The notes: generated by a model not told the origin, from the letters alone. Shown: positions 47,142 to 56,713, counted from the stretch's first letter. The stretch is DNA of 64,000 bases from Pseudomonas sp. PDM16 (GCF_014851865.1 NZ_JACVAM010000002.1:868001-932000), one strand, 5' to 3'. Translations and numbers: made by a program.

Positions 47142-48482
47142 TTGGCAATGCGCTTCTGGGGCTGTAGCGTAATGCCATCGAGCCAAGGATGTAACCATTT
47201 GAAGTCGTCGCGATCATTTGCCGGATACCTTGCGGAACTGCACCTGCGTTACGGCGATGAAGCGGCTGACGTACGTCATGAGCTCTTTTATCTGGCTGCA
47301 GGCAGGGCGCCCTTCATTGCAGGCTTGCGAGCTTTGGGTGCCCTGCTGCGAGATGCCTGGCTACTGATGCGACGTTCCGAGCAGACGCTGCCGGCTGGCG
47401 GCCATCGACGGGCCATTCTGATCGCGACACTGCCAGGGGTGAGTGGGTGGGGCACTCTGGAGCGCAGCCTGGCATCGCTCGCTGCGGCGGCATACGAGCC
47501 TGTCATACTCGCTCATCCTCGGTTGGCCGCCGAGATTTTTCCTGACCATCTACGGATCGCTCGTCCAGCACGACCAGGAAGCACGGCCATGTTGGCCGCC
47601 ATGGGCGTCTTCGGGCGCACGCTGTCGAAAGGTTGGCCACTGATACTGGCCTGCTGCCTGGCTCGCCGGCACCTATGGCGAGGTAGTCTGGGGCGTACTC
47701 TGCGCGACACCGAGGGCGTTCTGCTGTTGCACAACGATTTCGATCTGATGAGCCGAGCGGCGCTTGGTCATGGCCTGCCCTCCATTTGCCTGCAGCATGG
47801 AGTACCGACGGATGAGTTCTTCCCGGTCCAGGCCGACTGGTATCTGATCTGGGGTGGCAGTAGTCGTGAGGCTTTCCATTCCGAACAGCTCCCACCGAAC
47901 AGGCTTGTTGAGGATGCACTGGGGAGGCAAGTAGCCGGAGCCCTTTTGCATGAGCCTCCGCAAGGCCTGTCTCTGCTGTCGCAGACCCACGCCCAGATAC
48001 TGGGGCCGGATATTGCTCCCGCATTACGAGATTTTGCCCGCGAACTGCTGGCGCTCGATCCGCACCTGCGGATTCTGCTGCATCCGCTGGAGCGTGACCC
48101 GTATGACGGCGGTGCGGCTCATGCTATAAGACGTCCCCCTCATTCGGAGCTGCAAGCCGGGGCTTGCCAGCCGAGAATGGTGTTGGGCTATTGCTCGACC
48201 GCCATGCTGGATGCCGCTGCTGCAGGGCATTGGGTGGTTGGTCTGGGGCTGCCCTTGGAGGGCAACGATGCCGCCCGTTCCGTGCTGTCTCCGCCCTTGC
48301 GCGTCGAGTCAGCGGCGCAGGCCGTTGAGCTTTGCCACCGGCTGCAGCGGGACTCGGCGTTTCGTGAAGCGTCTGCGGCCGCCCAGTCTCGCTGGTTGAG
48401 CTCCAGCTTTTCCACAGAAACAGGCGGACTTGTCCGGTTGCTACACAGGGTCGGACGTCTGTCGCCGGAGTTTACGCAATGA
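47142..48482 (+). CDS. Putative GT-B-type surface carbohydrate glycosyltransferase
   Basis: The 446-residue protein (436 if started at 47172) has no motif I can assign firmly. The sequence SICLQHGVPTDEFFPVQADWYLIWGG followed by a helical C-terminal half with YCSTAMLDAAAAGHWVVGL resembles GT-B polysaccharide enzymes of the capsule/CDP-glycerol transferase type, where a QHG block and a late STAMLDA-like block frame the donor site. It is the first gene of the plus-strand operon and overlaps the next by four bases (ATGA). Confidence 0.6.
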   Translation: MAMRFWGCSVMPSSQGCNHLKSSRSFAGYLAELHLRYGDEAADVRHELFYLAAGRAPFIAGLRALGALLRDAWLLMRRSEQTLPAGGHRRAILIATLPGVSGWGTLERSLASLAAAAYEPVILAHPRLAAEIFPDHLRIARPARPGSTAMLAAMGVFGRTLSKGWPLILACCLARRHLWRGSLGRTLRDTEGVLLLHNDFDLMSRAALGHGLPSICLQHGVPTDEFFPVQADWYLIWGGSSREAFHSEQLPPNRLVEDALGRQVAGALLHEPPQGLSLLSQTHAQILGPDIAPALRDFARELLALDPHLRILLHPLERDPYDGGAAHAIRRPPHSELQAGACQPRMVLGYCSTAMLDAAAAGHWVVGLGLPLEGNDAARSVLSPPLRVESAAQAVELCHRLQRDSAFREASAAAQSRWLSSSFSTETGGLVRLLHRVGRLSPEFTQ

Positions 48483-49555
48483 CGCTACGGGTTCTTCATG
48501 TCAGCAAGGAGTTCGAGCCTCTGTCCAGTGGCGTGGCCCGCCATATCCAGGGGTTGGCGAACGCCATGCGGGACTCGGAAGCCGTCGAGCCGATCTTGCT
48601 TGCCCCGCAAGTAGATGCCGTTGGCACTCCCGGCGATATTCGCCAGGGCGGCTATGGCAGCCTGTGGAAAGCCATAGGTGAAAGCGATCTGGTGCATGTT
48701 CACGGGGCGCGTACTCCTTTTGCCGCCGCTGCTGCCTTCCTGGCCTGGCTGCGGGGGGCTCCTGTGGTCTATACGCCGCACTGTTACTACGACGCGGGCG
48801 GGCCTGGACGGCGTGCGCTCAAGAGGTTCTGGGACCTGACGGTCGAGCGATTTCTGATGCGGGCTTCCGGTGTGGTGGTACTGCTACATGAAGGCTGGAT
48901 CGCCGATCTGGCCGGGCGCGGTCTTCATCCGGCCAGGGTGCTGATCGTTCCGAACTGTATCGATGATCGGCGTGAGGCGGAGGCCGTGGCTGTCGAACGT
49001 CTCGACGGGCTACCCGCGCTGCTGTCGATCGGACGGCTCGACCCGGTCAAACGACTCGATGATGTGATTGCCGCGTTGAGTGCGCCATCGTTAGAACGTG
49101 CGGTTTTTCATATCGTCGGACGAGGTGAGGATCGCTCACGGCTCGAAGGGCTGGCGGAGCGATCCGGCGTAGCTGGGCGTGTTCGCTTTCATGGCTGGCA
49201 GGACGATACCGCCTCGGCGCGGATGATGGCTGGCTGCGATGCCATGGTGCTGGCTTCGGAGCGCGAGGGGATGCCGACGGTGGTGTTGGAGGCCTTGCTG
49301 GCACGAGTGCCGATTGCCTGTTCTGACATCGAGGGTTGTCGTTCCATCACCCGTGAAGTGGGATGGAATCTGACGTTTCCCGTTGGCGATGTTCCTGCGT
49401 TGGGCTCCTGCCTTTCCCACGCCGCGCGTAGCAATGTATCGGATGAGGTCGTGGAGGCGGTCAAGGCCGGATTTACCTGGCAGCGCAAGGTGCAGGAGCT
49501 GATTGCCACATACCGGGAGTTGGCCGTGCCTGCCCGGCGGCAGGAGGTTTCATGA
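48479..49555 (+). CDS. Glycosyltransferase family 4
   Basis: This 358-residue GT-B enzyme has the N-terminal HVSKEFEPLSSGVARHIQGL acceptor domain, the linker LLSIGRLDPVKRLDDVI, and the C-terminal donor motif SEREGMPTVVLEAL (E-x7-E). It would add one sugar to the repeat unit at the cytoplasmic face of the membrane. It overlaps both neighbours by four bases. Confidence 0.92.
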   Translation: MTLRVLHVSKEFEPLSSGVARHIQGLANAMRDSEAVEPILLAPQVDAVGTPGDIRQGGYGSLWKAIGESDLVHVHGARTPFAAAAAFLAWLRGAPVVYTPHCYYDAGGPGRRALKRFWDLTVERFLMRASGVVVLLHEGWIADLAGRGLHPARVLIVPNCIDDRREAEAVAVERLDGLPALLSIGRLDPVKRLDDVIAALSAPSLERAVFHIVGRGEDRSRLEGLAERSGVAGRVRFHGWQDDTASARMMAGCDAMVLASEREGMPTVVLEALLARVPIACSDIEGCRSITREVGWNLTFPVGDVPALGSCLSHAARSNVSDEVVEAVKAGFTWQRKVQELIATYRELAVPARRQEVS

Positions 49556-50235
49556 AGCGACTGGCCGCCTACCTGACCGACTATGACAACCCCCGCTCGC
49601 TCGGCGCGCGCATGCGCGTAAGGCGTATCGGGCCGTTGTTGGCGATGATCGATCAGGCCTATGCTCGCCATGGCCATGTCAACCTGGTGGATGTGGGCGG
49701 AACGCAGCGCTACTGGAGCCTCCTCCCTCGGGATTACCTGGACTCGCGTGGTGTCTCGATCACGCTGATCAATATTTGCCATGGCGACCAAGTTGCGCGC
49801 CACCCCCGCTTCAGACTCGTCGAGGGTGATGGTTGCGATCTGAGCAGCTTCCCTGACAAGACCTTTCATGTCGCTCACTCCAATTCCGTCATCGAGCATG
49901 TGGGGGAGGCGGATCGCGTGGCGAAGTTCGCCCGCGAGCTGGAGCGGGTGGCCGATCATTATTTCATTCAGACCCCTGACTTCTGGTGCCCGCTGGAGCC
50001 CCACTGCATGACTCCGTTCTTTCACTGGCTGCCGCGCAAGGTTCGTGTCTGGCTGGTGGGCAGGGTGTCTCTTGGCCACTGGCCGCGCGCATCCAGCCGG
50101 GAGGAAGCCGAGGAGCTGGTGGATAGCGCCAGGCTCTTGTCCCTGCAAGAACTGCGGTCGCTGTTGCCTCAGGGGCAGATCATCCGAGAGCGCTTTTTCG
50201 GCCTGCCCAAATCATTGATTGCAGTGAGCTCATGA
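49552..50235 (+). CDS. Class I SAM-dependent methyltransferase
   Basis: The 227-residue protein has a methyltransferase motif I variant VNLVDVGGTQRYWSLLP and the later DKTFHVAHSNSVIEHVGEADRVAKFARE block (methyltransferase motif IV region). It sits between a glycosyltransferase and an ABC exporter in the same operon with four-base overlaps, so sugar O-methylation of the polymer or lipid-linked oligosaccharide is probable. Confidence 0.82.
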   Translation: MKRLAAYLTDYDNPRSLGARMRVRRIGPLLAMIDQAYARHGHVNLVDVGGTQRYWSLLPRDYLDSRGVSITLINICHGDQVARHPRFRLVEGDGCDLSSFPDKTFHVAHSNSVIEHVGEADRVAKFARELERVADHYFIQTPDFWCPLEPHCMTPFFHWLPRKVRVWLVGRVSLGHWPRASSREEAEELVDSARLLSLQELRSLLPQGQIIRERFFGLPKSLIAVSS

Positions 50236-51980
50236 TCCGAGGTTTTTCTGTGTCGCTTGCGGCGGCGCCCCTGCGCACGTTGAGATTCGTCAGGCAATGT
50301 GGCGCAAGTGGCGCCGGCATTGTTTCCATGCTGTTGCTTCAGATGAGCAAGGCGATTCTTGATGCCCTGTCGGCCCTGTTGCTCGCAGCCTTGCTGACTA
50401 CGCTTCTGCCGCTAAAGAGCACGCTGCCGGGCTGGTACCTCCAGCTTCAGGCATTATTGGGCAGCAGCATGGGCGGCCTTCTGTCTCCCTTCCTGTTGCT
50501 GTTGTTGGGGCTGATTCTGTTCAAGGGCCTGCTGAGTCCGGCGGTTGCCTGGTTGCGTGGCCGATTGATTGACCAGTGGATTCTCCTGATATCCATGAAG
50601 GTGTTCGCGGACGAGTTGCTATCGGATGATCCACAGCGCCTGAGCACCCATGTGCAAGGCGGCAACGTGTCCGTCAATTACACGGTTCCTCGGATCGTCA
50701 TGGGTAGTCTCTTGCCCGTGCTGGATCTGCTGACCGAGTGTGTGGTGGTGATGGCACTGCTGGGGTTTCTGCTGGTGCAGGAGCCCCAGGCCACATTAGC
50801 CATGGTCGCAGCTCTGGGAGCAGCCCTTGGTGCTGTTTTCCTTCTGTCGCAGCGTCTTAGGGGGAGTCAGGGCAGGCTGCGAATAAGGCATCAGACCCTG
50901 ATGCAGCGCTGGGTGACCGATAGCCTTGCCGCCATGCGGGAGGTCAGGCTCTACCGGCTCGTGCCGGAGATTCTCGAGCGATACAGACCGTTGGCCAGGG
51001 GCCTTGCTCATGCGACGGCGCGCGAGCGGACTCTCACGGATATTCAGTCGCCTGCCATGGAGCTGTTGTTCCTGTTGATTCTTGGTGCGGCTGTAGTAAT
51101 TGCAAGCGATCACGCCGGTGCCGCCGACATGCATTCACTGGCGTTGTTTTCGGCGCTGGGGCTGCGTCTGACACTTAGCTTCAGGCGGATGGTACTTAGC
51201 GTGCAGGCGATTCAATTTTCCCGCTTCGAACTTGAGCGGGCAGCTAGTCGGGCGCCAGGGCGGGAAACGGTGCCAGGAGCAAGGGCCTCTTGCGCTCGTC
51301 CACAGCAGGAGGATGTCTTGCTGGAGTGCGAGTCGTTGTATTACCGATATCCCGGCACAAGTCGAGATGTCATCAACGATCTACGGCTGGTGTTGCGCAG
51401 AGGGGAGTGGCTCGGTCTGGTCGGCGAGTCCGGAGCGGGAAAGTCGACCCTGGTCGATCTGCTTATCGGCGAACATCAACCAAGCCAAGGGGCTATTCAT
51501 TGGCAGTTTGGTATCGAGCAGGGTGTTATCGGCTACGTCGGTTCATCCACCACATTGATCCCCGGAACCCTGCGCGACAACGTCACCTTCCTGAGCCCCG
51601 GTTACAAGGATGAGCAGGTTCTGGATGCACTGAAAGTCGCCGCCATCGACTCCTTGGTGGAGCGTTTCCCTGAAGGCCTGGACGTACCGGTCGAGGCGTT
51701 CGAATTACGGATATCCAATGGGGAGCGGCAGCGCATCGGCCTGGCCAGGGCTCTGCTTCATTCCGCTGGGTTGCTGATTCTTGACGAGGCAACGGCGTCC
51801 TTGGATCAACTGACGGAGGCTCGATTCTTGACACAGCTTCGTGCAGCACGCCCTGGTCTGGCAGTATTGCTGATCACTCATCGATTGAGCGCCCTGGTCA
51901 ATACGGACCGCAATGTGATCATGGCCAACGGCGCGCTGGACACGTTTGTCATGAGCGAAGCTCAAGGACAGGTAGGATAA
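50232..51980 (+). CDS. ABC exporter, fused membrane and ATPase domains
   Basis: This 582-residue half-transporter has six predicted membrane helices (residues 20-330) and a C-terminal nucleotide-binding domain: Walker A GESGAGKST near 398, a degenerate signature ISNGERQRIGLARALL instead of LSGGQ, Walker B LLILDEATASLD and the H-loop LITHRLS. The length and layout are those of McjD-like lasso/microcin exporters and of lipid-linked oligosaccharide flippases (PglK/MsbA type). Its place between a methyltransferase and wecB suggests the latter, but with a Wzx already present an exporter for the lasso peptides is a real alternative. Confidence 0.9.
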   Translation: MIRGFSVSLAAAPLRTLRFVRQCGASGAGIVSMLLLQMSKAILDALSALLLAALLTTLLPLKSTLPGWYLQLQALLGSSMGGLLSPFLLLLLGLILFKGLLSPAVAWLRGRLIDQWILLISMKVFADELLSDDPQRLSTHVQGGNVSVNYTVPRIVMGSLLPVLDLLTECVVVMALLGFLLVQEPQATLAMVAALGAALGAVFLLSQRLRGSQGRLRIRHQTLMQRWVTDSLAAMREVRLYRLVPEILERYRPLARGLAHATARERTLTDIQSPAMELLFLLILGAAVVIASDHAGAADMHSLALFSALGLRLTLSFRRMVLSVQAIQFSRFELERAASRAPGRETVPGARASCARPQQEDVLLECESLYYRYPGTSRDVINDLRLVLRRGEWLGLVGESGAGKSTLVDLLIGEHQPSQGAIHWQFGIEQGVIGYVGSSTTLIPGTLRDNVTFLSPGYKDEQVLDALKVAAIDSLVERFPEGLDVPVEAFELRISNGERQRIGLARALLHSAGLLILDEATASLDQLTEARFLTQLRAARPGLAVLLITHRLSALVNTDRNVIMANGALDTFVMSEAQGQVG

Positions 51981-51985
51981 AAGAT

Positions 51986-53080
51986 ATGCATTTGGCGTTC
52001 GTCCTCGGCACTCGCCCTGAAATCATAAAGCTCTCATCATTGATCACCGCCTGCGTTCGCGATGGCTTGCCATATACGCTGATCCACACCAATCAGCACT
52101 ACGCTGCAGCTATGGATCGGATGTTCTTCGAGGAGTTCGGCCTTCCTTCCGCCCATTTCAACCTGGGGGTCGGGTCAGCTCCGGCTGGTGTACAGCTTGG
52201 GCGCATGATGTTGGGAATAGAACCTGTCCTGCAGGAAATGAAACCTGACTGCGTCATCGTTCAGGGTGATACCAACAGCGCCCTGGCAGGTGGGTTGGCC
52301 GCCAGCAAGGCAGGAATTCCGGTGGCGCATGTGGAGGCCGGCCTGCGAAGCTTCGACCGGAGCATGCCGGAAGAAACCAATCGAATCCTGCTCGATCACC
52401 TTGCCAGCTCCTGGTTCTGTCCTTCGCCGTTGCAGGTTGAACTGTTAGCCAGAGAGGGCATTCGCGGCCCCGATGTGCATATCACCGGCAATACGGGGAA
52501 CGATGCGACACTCCATTATTCCCAGTTAGCCGTCGAGCGCTCGAATATTCACGACAGCCTCGGACTGCGGCACGAAGGCTATCTGTTGTTGACGTGCCAT
52601 AGGCCATCAAACACGGATGATCCAGAACACTTCGCACAGCTCATGCATGCGGTGCAACGCCTCGCTGAGGAGCGTGAGCTGCAGGTGGTCTTTCCCGTTC
52701 ATCCGCGCCTTGGTCAGAGGAACTGGGAGGTTCTCAGGAACAAGAGCCGCATTAGAACGATCGACCCGGTGGGATACCTGGACATGCTTGCGTTGCTGCA
52801 GGGGGCGGCTCTGGTGCTGACGGATAGTGGTGGCATGCAGGAGGAAGCATGCGTACTTCGACGTTGCTGCCTGATCCTCAGGCCCAACACCGAGCGTCCG
52901 GAAAGCCTTGAAACGGGTGGGGCCAAGCTGGTTTCTTCCGTTGCCGAGGACGCTCTCATCGAGGCGGCTCAGGAGCTGGAGCGTTCCCAAGTGGTTTGGA
53001 AGAATCCTTTTGGGGATGGCAAGGCATATCGACAGATTCTCGAGGCGCTGCATAAGCAGCTTTCTCCACGCGGCTGCTAA
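51986..53080 (+). CDS. wecB: UDP-N-acetylglucosamine 2-epimerase (non-hydrolysing)
   Basis: The 364-residue cytoplasmic enzyme interconverts UDP-GlcNAc and UDP-ManNAc. Conserved blocks are FVLGTRPEIIKL, the QGDTNSALAGGLAASKAGIPVAHVEAGLRS core with catalytic Glu, MPEETNRILLDH and DSGGMQEEA. It is the last gene of the plus-strand operon and supplies the donor for the WecG/TagA-type transferase encoded at 37055. Confidence 0.96.
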   Translation: MHLAFVLGTRPEIIKLSSLITACVRDGLPYTLIHTNQHYAAAMDRMFFEEFGLPSAHFNLGVGSAPAGVQLGRMMLGIEPVLQEMKPDCVIVQGDTNSALAGGLAASKAGIPVAHVEAGLRSFDRSMPEETNRILLDHLASSWFCPSPLQVELLAREGIRGPDVHITGNTGNDATLHYSQLAVERSNIHDSLGLRHEGYLLLTCHRPSNTDDPEHFAQLMHAVQRLAEERELQVVFPVHPRLGQRNWEVLRNKSRIRTIDPVGYLDMLALLQGAALVLTDSGGMQEEACVLRRCCLILRPNTERPESLETGGAKLVSSVAEDALIEAAQELERSQVVWKNPFGDGKAYRQILEALHKQLSPRGC

Positions 53081-53490
53081 TCGATACTGAGATTCTCGCT
53101 ATTTGGAGGGCGACGCTCATCATCCAGGCTGACGAGCGAAGCGGCTTATTTTCCACACCTTGAGCCAAGCAGGGGGCGTGTACTCGCTAGGCCATGGCGA
53201 AAGCCTCAGCAGGCGGAGTGCTCCCCTTGAGGAACATCCGATTCAGCCATCGGTACAACGGATCGCGATGCCTTTGAGCTTGCGGCTCTGGATGGTTTCT
53301 ATCTCCCTGTTCCACAGGGCGCCGCTGAAGTAGGCGGCGTCCAAACACCTCAGATCCCTCCGTAACATGTTCTGGCTGCTTGAGGCCTCTGAATGGTCGA
53401 GATATTCAGGATCGCAAACACCATCCCCTCTGGCCGGATGGGCGTGCTACGAAGAGGTTCTTCGCAATCTTGGCGTTGGGTGAGATCGCT
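53081..53490. other. Intergenic region with a possible gene remnant
   Basis: On the minus strand a frame with strongly GC-rich third positions runs from a stop near 53450 to TGA 53243 and contains LDAAYFSGALWNREIETIQ and SRKLKGIAIRCTDG. The only ATG in it (53368) has no ribosome-binding site and the piece is 41 residues. It looks like the tail of a lost gene; I do not recognise the family. The rest has no visible feature. Confidence 0.35.
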
Positions 53491-54276
53491 CTAGAACGTA
53501 CCTGGGTAGGCTCCGCCATCGATCAACAGGTTCTGCCCCGTGATATAGCCACTGTGGATGCTGCACAGGAAGGCGCAGAACGCCCCAAACTCGTCAGCGC
53601 TGCCGAAACGGCCCGCCGGAATCGCCTGGCGCCGTGACTGGGCGACCGCCTCCAGATCGCTATCGCCTCGGCTGGCAGCCATCAGGGTCTTCTGCAAGCG
53701 TGCGGTATCGAAGGCTCCAGGCAGCACGTTGTTCAGTGTCACATTTCTCGCCGCCAGGCTGGGTTGGCGAGCCAGGCCGGCGATGAAGCCCGTCAACCCG
53801 CTGCGGGCACCATTGGACAAGCCAAGGATGTCGATAGGTGCCTTCACCGCTCCGGAGGTGATGTTGATCACTCGCCCGAATCCGCGCTCCGCCATGCCAT
53901 CCACGACCGCCTTGATCAGCTCGATAGGCGTGAGCATGTTCGTATCGAGTGCCTTGAGCCAATCCTCACGGTCCCAGTGGCGGAAATCCCCGGGAGGAGG
54001 GCCACCGGCATTGTTGATGAGAATGTCTACCGGCTCGCAGGAGGCCAGCAGTTGCTGGCGTACCACGGGCAGCGAGACATCCCCGACCACGGTGCGCACT
54101 TCTATGCCTGGTGCCTGGCTGCGCAGCTCTGCTGCGGTCTGCTCAAGCGTTTCAGCACCGCGAGCGTTGATAACCAGATTGACGTCTTCGCGCGCAAGTG
54201 CCAGCGCACAGCCTTTACCGAGCCCTTGGCTGGCGGCGCAGACGATTGCCCAACGCCCTTGTATGCCCAGATCCAT
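53491..54276 (-). CDS. SDR family oxidoreductase lacking the YxxxK motif
   Basis: This 261-residue FabG-like short-chain dehydrogenase has a modified cofactor loop (AASQGLGKGCA), the NNAGG motif and DGGAYPGTF at the end. At the catalytic site ITSGAVKAPIDILGLSNGARSG replaces the usual Ser...Tyr-x-x-x-Lys: the Tyr is replaced by Leu and the Lys by Arg. A subgroup of bacterial SDRs shares this LSNxxR pattern and its chemistry is uncertain. The protein ends three bases before its neighbours' intergenic region; the substrate is unknown. Confidence 0.88.
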   Translation of the reverse strand: MDLGIQGRWAIVCAASQGLGKGCALALAREDVNLVINARGAETLEQTAAELRSQAPGIEVRTVVGDVSLPVVRQQLLASCEPVDILINNAGGPPPGDFRHWDREDWLKALDTNMLTPIELIKAVVDGMAERGFGRVINITSGAVKAPIDILGLSNGARSGLTGFIAGLARQPSLAARNVTLNNVLPGAFDTARLQKTLMAASRGDSDLEAVAQSRRQAIPAGRFGSADEFGAFCAFLCSIHSGYITGQNLLIDGGAYPGTF

Positions 54277-54680
54277 GTGATCTCCCCAAGCTGTTAAGTG
54301 ATGAAGCGCTTCAAGGATTGATAGACACTGGCCGAAGCGATCATGAGCATGTTACCTGGGCAGCCTCGATCAGTGCCCCAGTTGCATGGATAACATGGGG
54401 CAACTTTTGGCGAATGGATCAGCTGGTGCATCCAGTACTTCCCCACTCTGGGCGGGAAGTAGTGCCAGAGCTCATACGGCTCAGACTCCGAACGCTCAAC
54501 GAACGATTTAGAGTCAGAATCGTCGGGTAATTCGGCTCGGGCAGAGACGAGGCGTTCTGTTCGTTGCTCCAAGTGCTCTGCGTCACCTCATGGCGCTGCG
54601 CATTGGCCACCCCTGCATCGAGCCTTCCCTGCTGGGCCCTCAGCCGGGCCATTCGCTCCCCATTCACACCAGGAATAGAT
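54277..54680. other. Intergenic region with no clear gene
   Basis: A minus-strand frame of 92 codons (54294-54572) has neither a ribosome-binding site nor recognisable similarity. The promoters of the divergent SDR and acetyltransferase genes should lie here. Confidence 0.45.
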
Positions 54681-55130
54681 ATGACGCATATCGTCGACAG
54701 CATTCGTCTTAGTACGCCGGATGATGCTCCCGAGCTTTTTCAAATTTGGCGACACGCAGTAGACGCGACCCATGATTTTCTTTCAGAAGAACATCTGGAG
54801 CTGATTTCCCAGCAGGTCAGGCATGAGTACCTGCCCATCGCCACATTCCACGTGGCTGTCGATGCGCAGAAGAGATCTTTGGCCTTCATGGGGATGACTG
54901 GCAACGCCATCGATAGCCTGTTCGTCGACCCGGCAGAGCATGGCAAAGGAGTCGGCAGGGATCTGGTCGAATTCGCCAAACAAAGCCACCGCATGCTGAT
55001 ACTCGATGTGAATGAACAGAACCCTGGCGCTCGGGCTTTTTATGAGCGCTTGGGCTTCAGTGTCGTCGGGCGCTCCGAGTTCGATGACTGCGGGAGACCC
55101 TATCCGATCCTCCATCTTCGCTACGAATAG
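54681..55130 (+). CDS. GNAT acetyltransferase, YjaB-like
   Basis: This 149-residue single-domain GNAT protein matches E. coli YjaB in its plan: IWRHAVDATHDFLSEEH near the start, DSLFVDPAEHGKGVGRDLVE (acetyl-CoA pyrophosphate loop) and DVNEQNPGARAFYERLGF. YjaB-type enzymes acetylate an unknown amine. ATG 54681 has AGGAA ahead; the upstream open frame is not used. Confidence 0.88.
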   Translation: MTHIVDSIRLSTPDDAPELFQIWRHAVDATHDFLSEEHLELISQQVRHEYLPIATFHVAVDAQKRSLAFMGMTGNAIDSLFVDPAEHGKGVGRDLVEFAKQSHRMLILDVNEQNPGARAFYERLGFSVVGRSEFDDCGRPYPILHLRYE

Positions 55131-55183
55131 TCGCTCAGGTACGGACCATTCACTTGCTATCAGAAACCAGCGGAGTCTTGACG

Positions 55184-55750
55184 GTGCCAGACAGCAAACC
55201 TTCGATTGTGCTTGGAACTTCGTGCTTGGTACGTGTCGATGTCCGGCTGGCAACCAGGGGTGATGCGCCTCTGTTTCCGGATATCGAGCGCTCCGCCGCG
55301 CAGGCTTTCCGCACCATTGACGAGCTGAGTTGGGTTGCCGATGGTGGCCCTATGCCCGCCGAGGAACATCACCGCTTCATTGATGCCGCCACATGCTGGG
55401 TGGTGGCCGATGCGGTGGGCGTATACGGCTTCCTGAGCGCGGAGCGGGTCGCGGATGCCTTGCATATACACGAGATATCGGTCGCACGGGCTTATCAGGG
55501 GCAGGGGTGGGGGAGGCGTCTGATAGAGGCGGCAGCTGCGCATGCCAGCTCTGCACGTCTGCATGCCATGACTCTGACCACATTCGGCCATGTGCCATGG
55601 AATGCCCCGTTCTACGAGCGGCTGGGGTTTCGGCGAGAAGACATCTCATCGCTTGATCGGCGCTTGGCCGATACCTTGCGTGCAGAGCACCAACAGGGAT
55701 TCGCCCCTGGCAGTCGCTGCGCCATGGTACGGCCATTGCGGCCTCGCTAG
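55184..55750 (+). CDS. GNAT acetyltransferase
   Basis: This protein of about 188 residues has the GNAT core ISVARAYQGQGWGRRLIEAAA (pyrophosphate-binding R/Q-x-x-G-x-G/A loop) and NAPFYERLGFRRED. It follows the YjaB-like gene by 53 bases and may be cotranscribed. GTG 55184 has GGAG eight bases before it; a start further inside is possible. The acceptor is unknown. Confidence 0.82.
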   Translation: MPDSKPSIVLGTSCLVRVDVRLATRGDAPLFPDIERSAAQAFRTIDELSWVADGGPMPAEEHHRFIDAATCWVVADAVGVYGFLSAERVADALHIHEISVARAYQGQGWGRRLIEAAAAHASSARLHAMTLTTFGHVPWNAPFYERLGFRREDISSLDRRLADTLRAEHQQGFAPGSRCAMVRPLRPR

Positions 55751-55807
55751 CGGTTGCGAGAGCCATGATGCGGCGTTGGTGCTTGTCTGAGGGCCTATTG
55801 AGTGCGT

Positions 55808-56713
55808 TCAGGCCATATCGCTGCGATTGAACTCCTCTGCGAGGAAATCGATGAGCGTGCGCACTGAAGGTAGCAGGCCGCGGCGGGATGGGAAGATTGC
55901 ATGGACGATGCCGCACTTCGGCCACCAGCCCGGCAACAGCTCGACCACCGTGCCGGCAGCCAGGTCCTCGCGTACCGCCACGCGTGGCATATGGGCGATG
56001 CCTACGCCGGCCAGCACGGCATTACGTAGCGCCAGAAGGTCGTCTGTCACCATGCGTGGTCTGTGTGGAATGAGCAGGCGTTCGCCTTCTCCGTTGAACA
56101 ATTCCCACTGATAGTCCCGCTGCATGCCACCCCAATGCAGGCTGGGCAGTCTCCCCAGACTCGTGGGTGAGCTGTCTCCGGCAAGCCGTTCGAGCAGATT
56201 CGGCTGCCCCACTAGGCATTGAGTGCTGTTGCCCAGCACCTTCATGACCATGTCAGTGTTTTCCAGCGGCGGGAAACGGACCCGTAGCGCGATATCGAAG
56301 CCTTCATGCAGCAAGTCCACACGGCGGTTGGTGCTTTCTATGAACAGCTCCACCAGCGGGTACTTGAGCATGTAGCGCGTCAGCATCGGGCCGACCCAGG
56401 AGTTGAGCAGCGTGGTAGGGCAGGCCAGTCGCACCAGGCCTCGAGGCTCGCAGCGATTACGTTCGATTACCTCCGCGGCACTCTCCGCCTGCACCCGCAT
56501 GGCCACGCAGCGCTGGTAGTACTCCTGGCCGATCTCGGTGAGCGAGAGGTGGCGGCTGGTGCGATGCAGCAGGCGCACGCCGAGCCGTTCCTCGAGCTGG
56601 GCGATACGCCGGCTAAGCTTGGATTTGGGTATGTCCAGGGCACGCCCGGCAGGGGCAAAGCCGCCGTGCTCCACCACCTGAGTGAAGTAGTAGAGGGTAT
56701 TGAGGTCTTCCAA
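55808..56713 (-). CDS. LysR-family transcriptional regulator
   Basis: The 301-residue protein has the N-terminal helix-turn-helix (FAPAGRALDIPKSKLSRRIAQLEERLGVRLL) and a LysR substrate-binding domain with PLVELFIESTNRRVDLLHEGFDIALR. The pattern fits the AaeR/DmlR-like subgroup that often controls the divergently transcribed neighbour, here the YcaC-type hydrolase. The 153-base space between them would contain the operator. Confidence 0.93.
   Translation of the reverse strand: MEDLNTLYYFTQVVEHGGFAPAGRALDIPKSKLSRRIAQLEERLGVRLLHRTSRHLSLTEIGQEYYQRCVAMRVQAESAAEVIERNRCEPRGLVRLACPTTLLNSWVGPMLTRYMLKYPLVELFIESTNRRVDLLHEGFDIALRVRFPPLENTDMVMKVLGNSTQCLVGQPNLLERLAGDSSPTSLGRLPSLHWGGMQRDYQWELFNGEGERLLIPHRPRMVTDDLLALRNAVLAGVGIAHMPRVAVREDLAAGTVVELLPGWWPKCGIVHAIFPSRRGLLPSVRTLIDFLAEEFNRSDMA

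Noticed and set aside
54294..54572. 92-codon minus-strand ORF between the SDR and acetyltransferase genes
   Set aside because: No ribosome-binding site, no recognisable family, and it lies where promoters of the divergent genes are expected.
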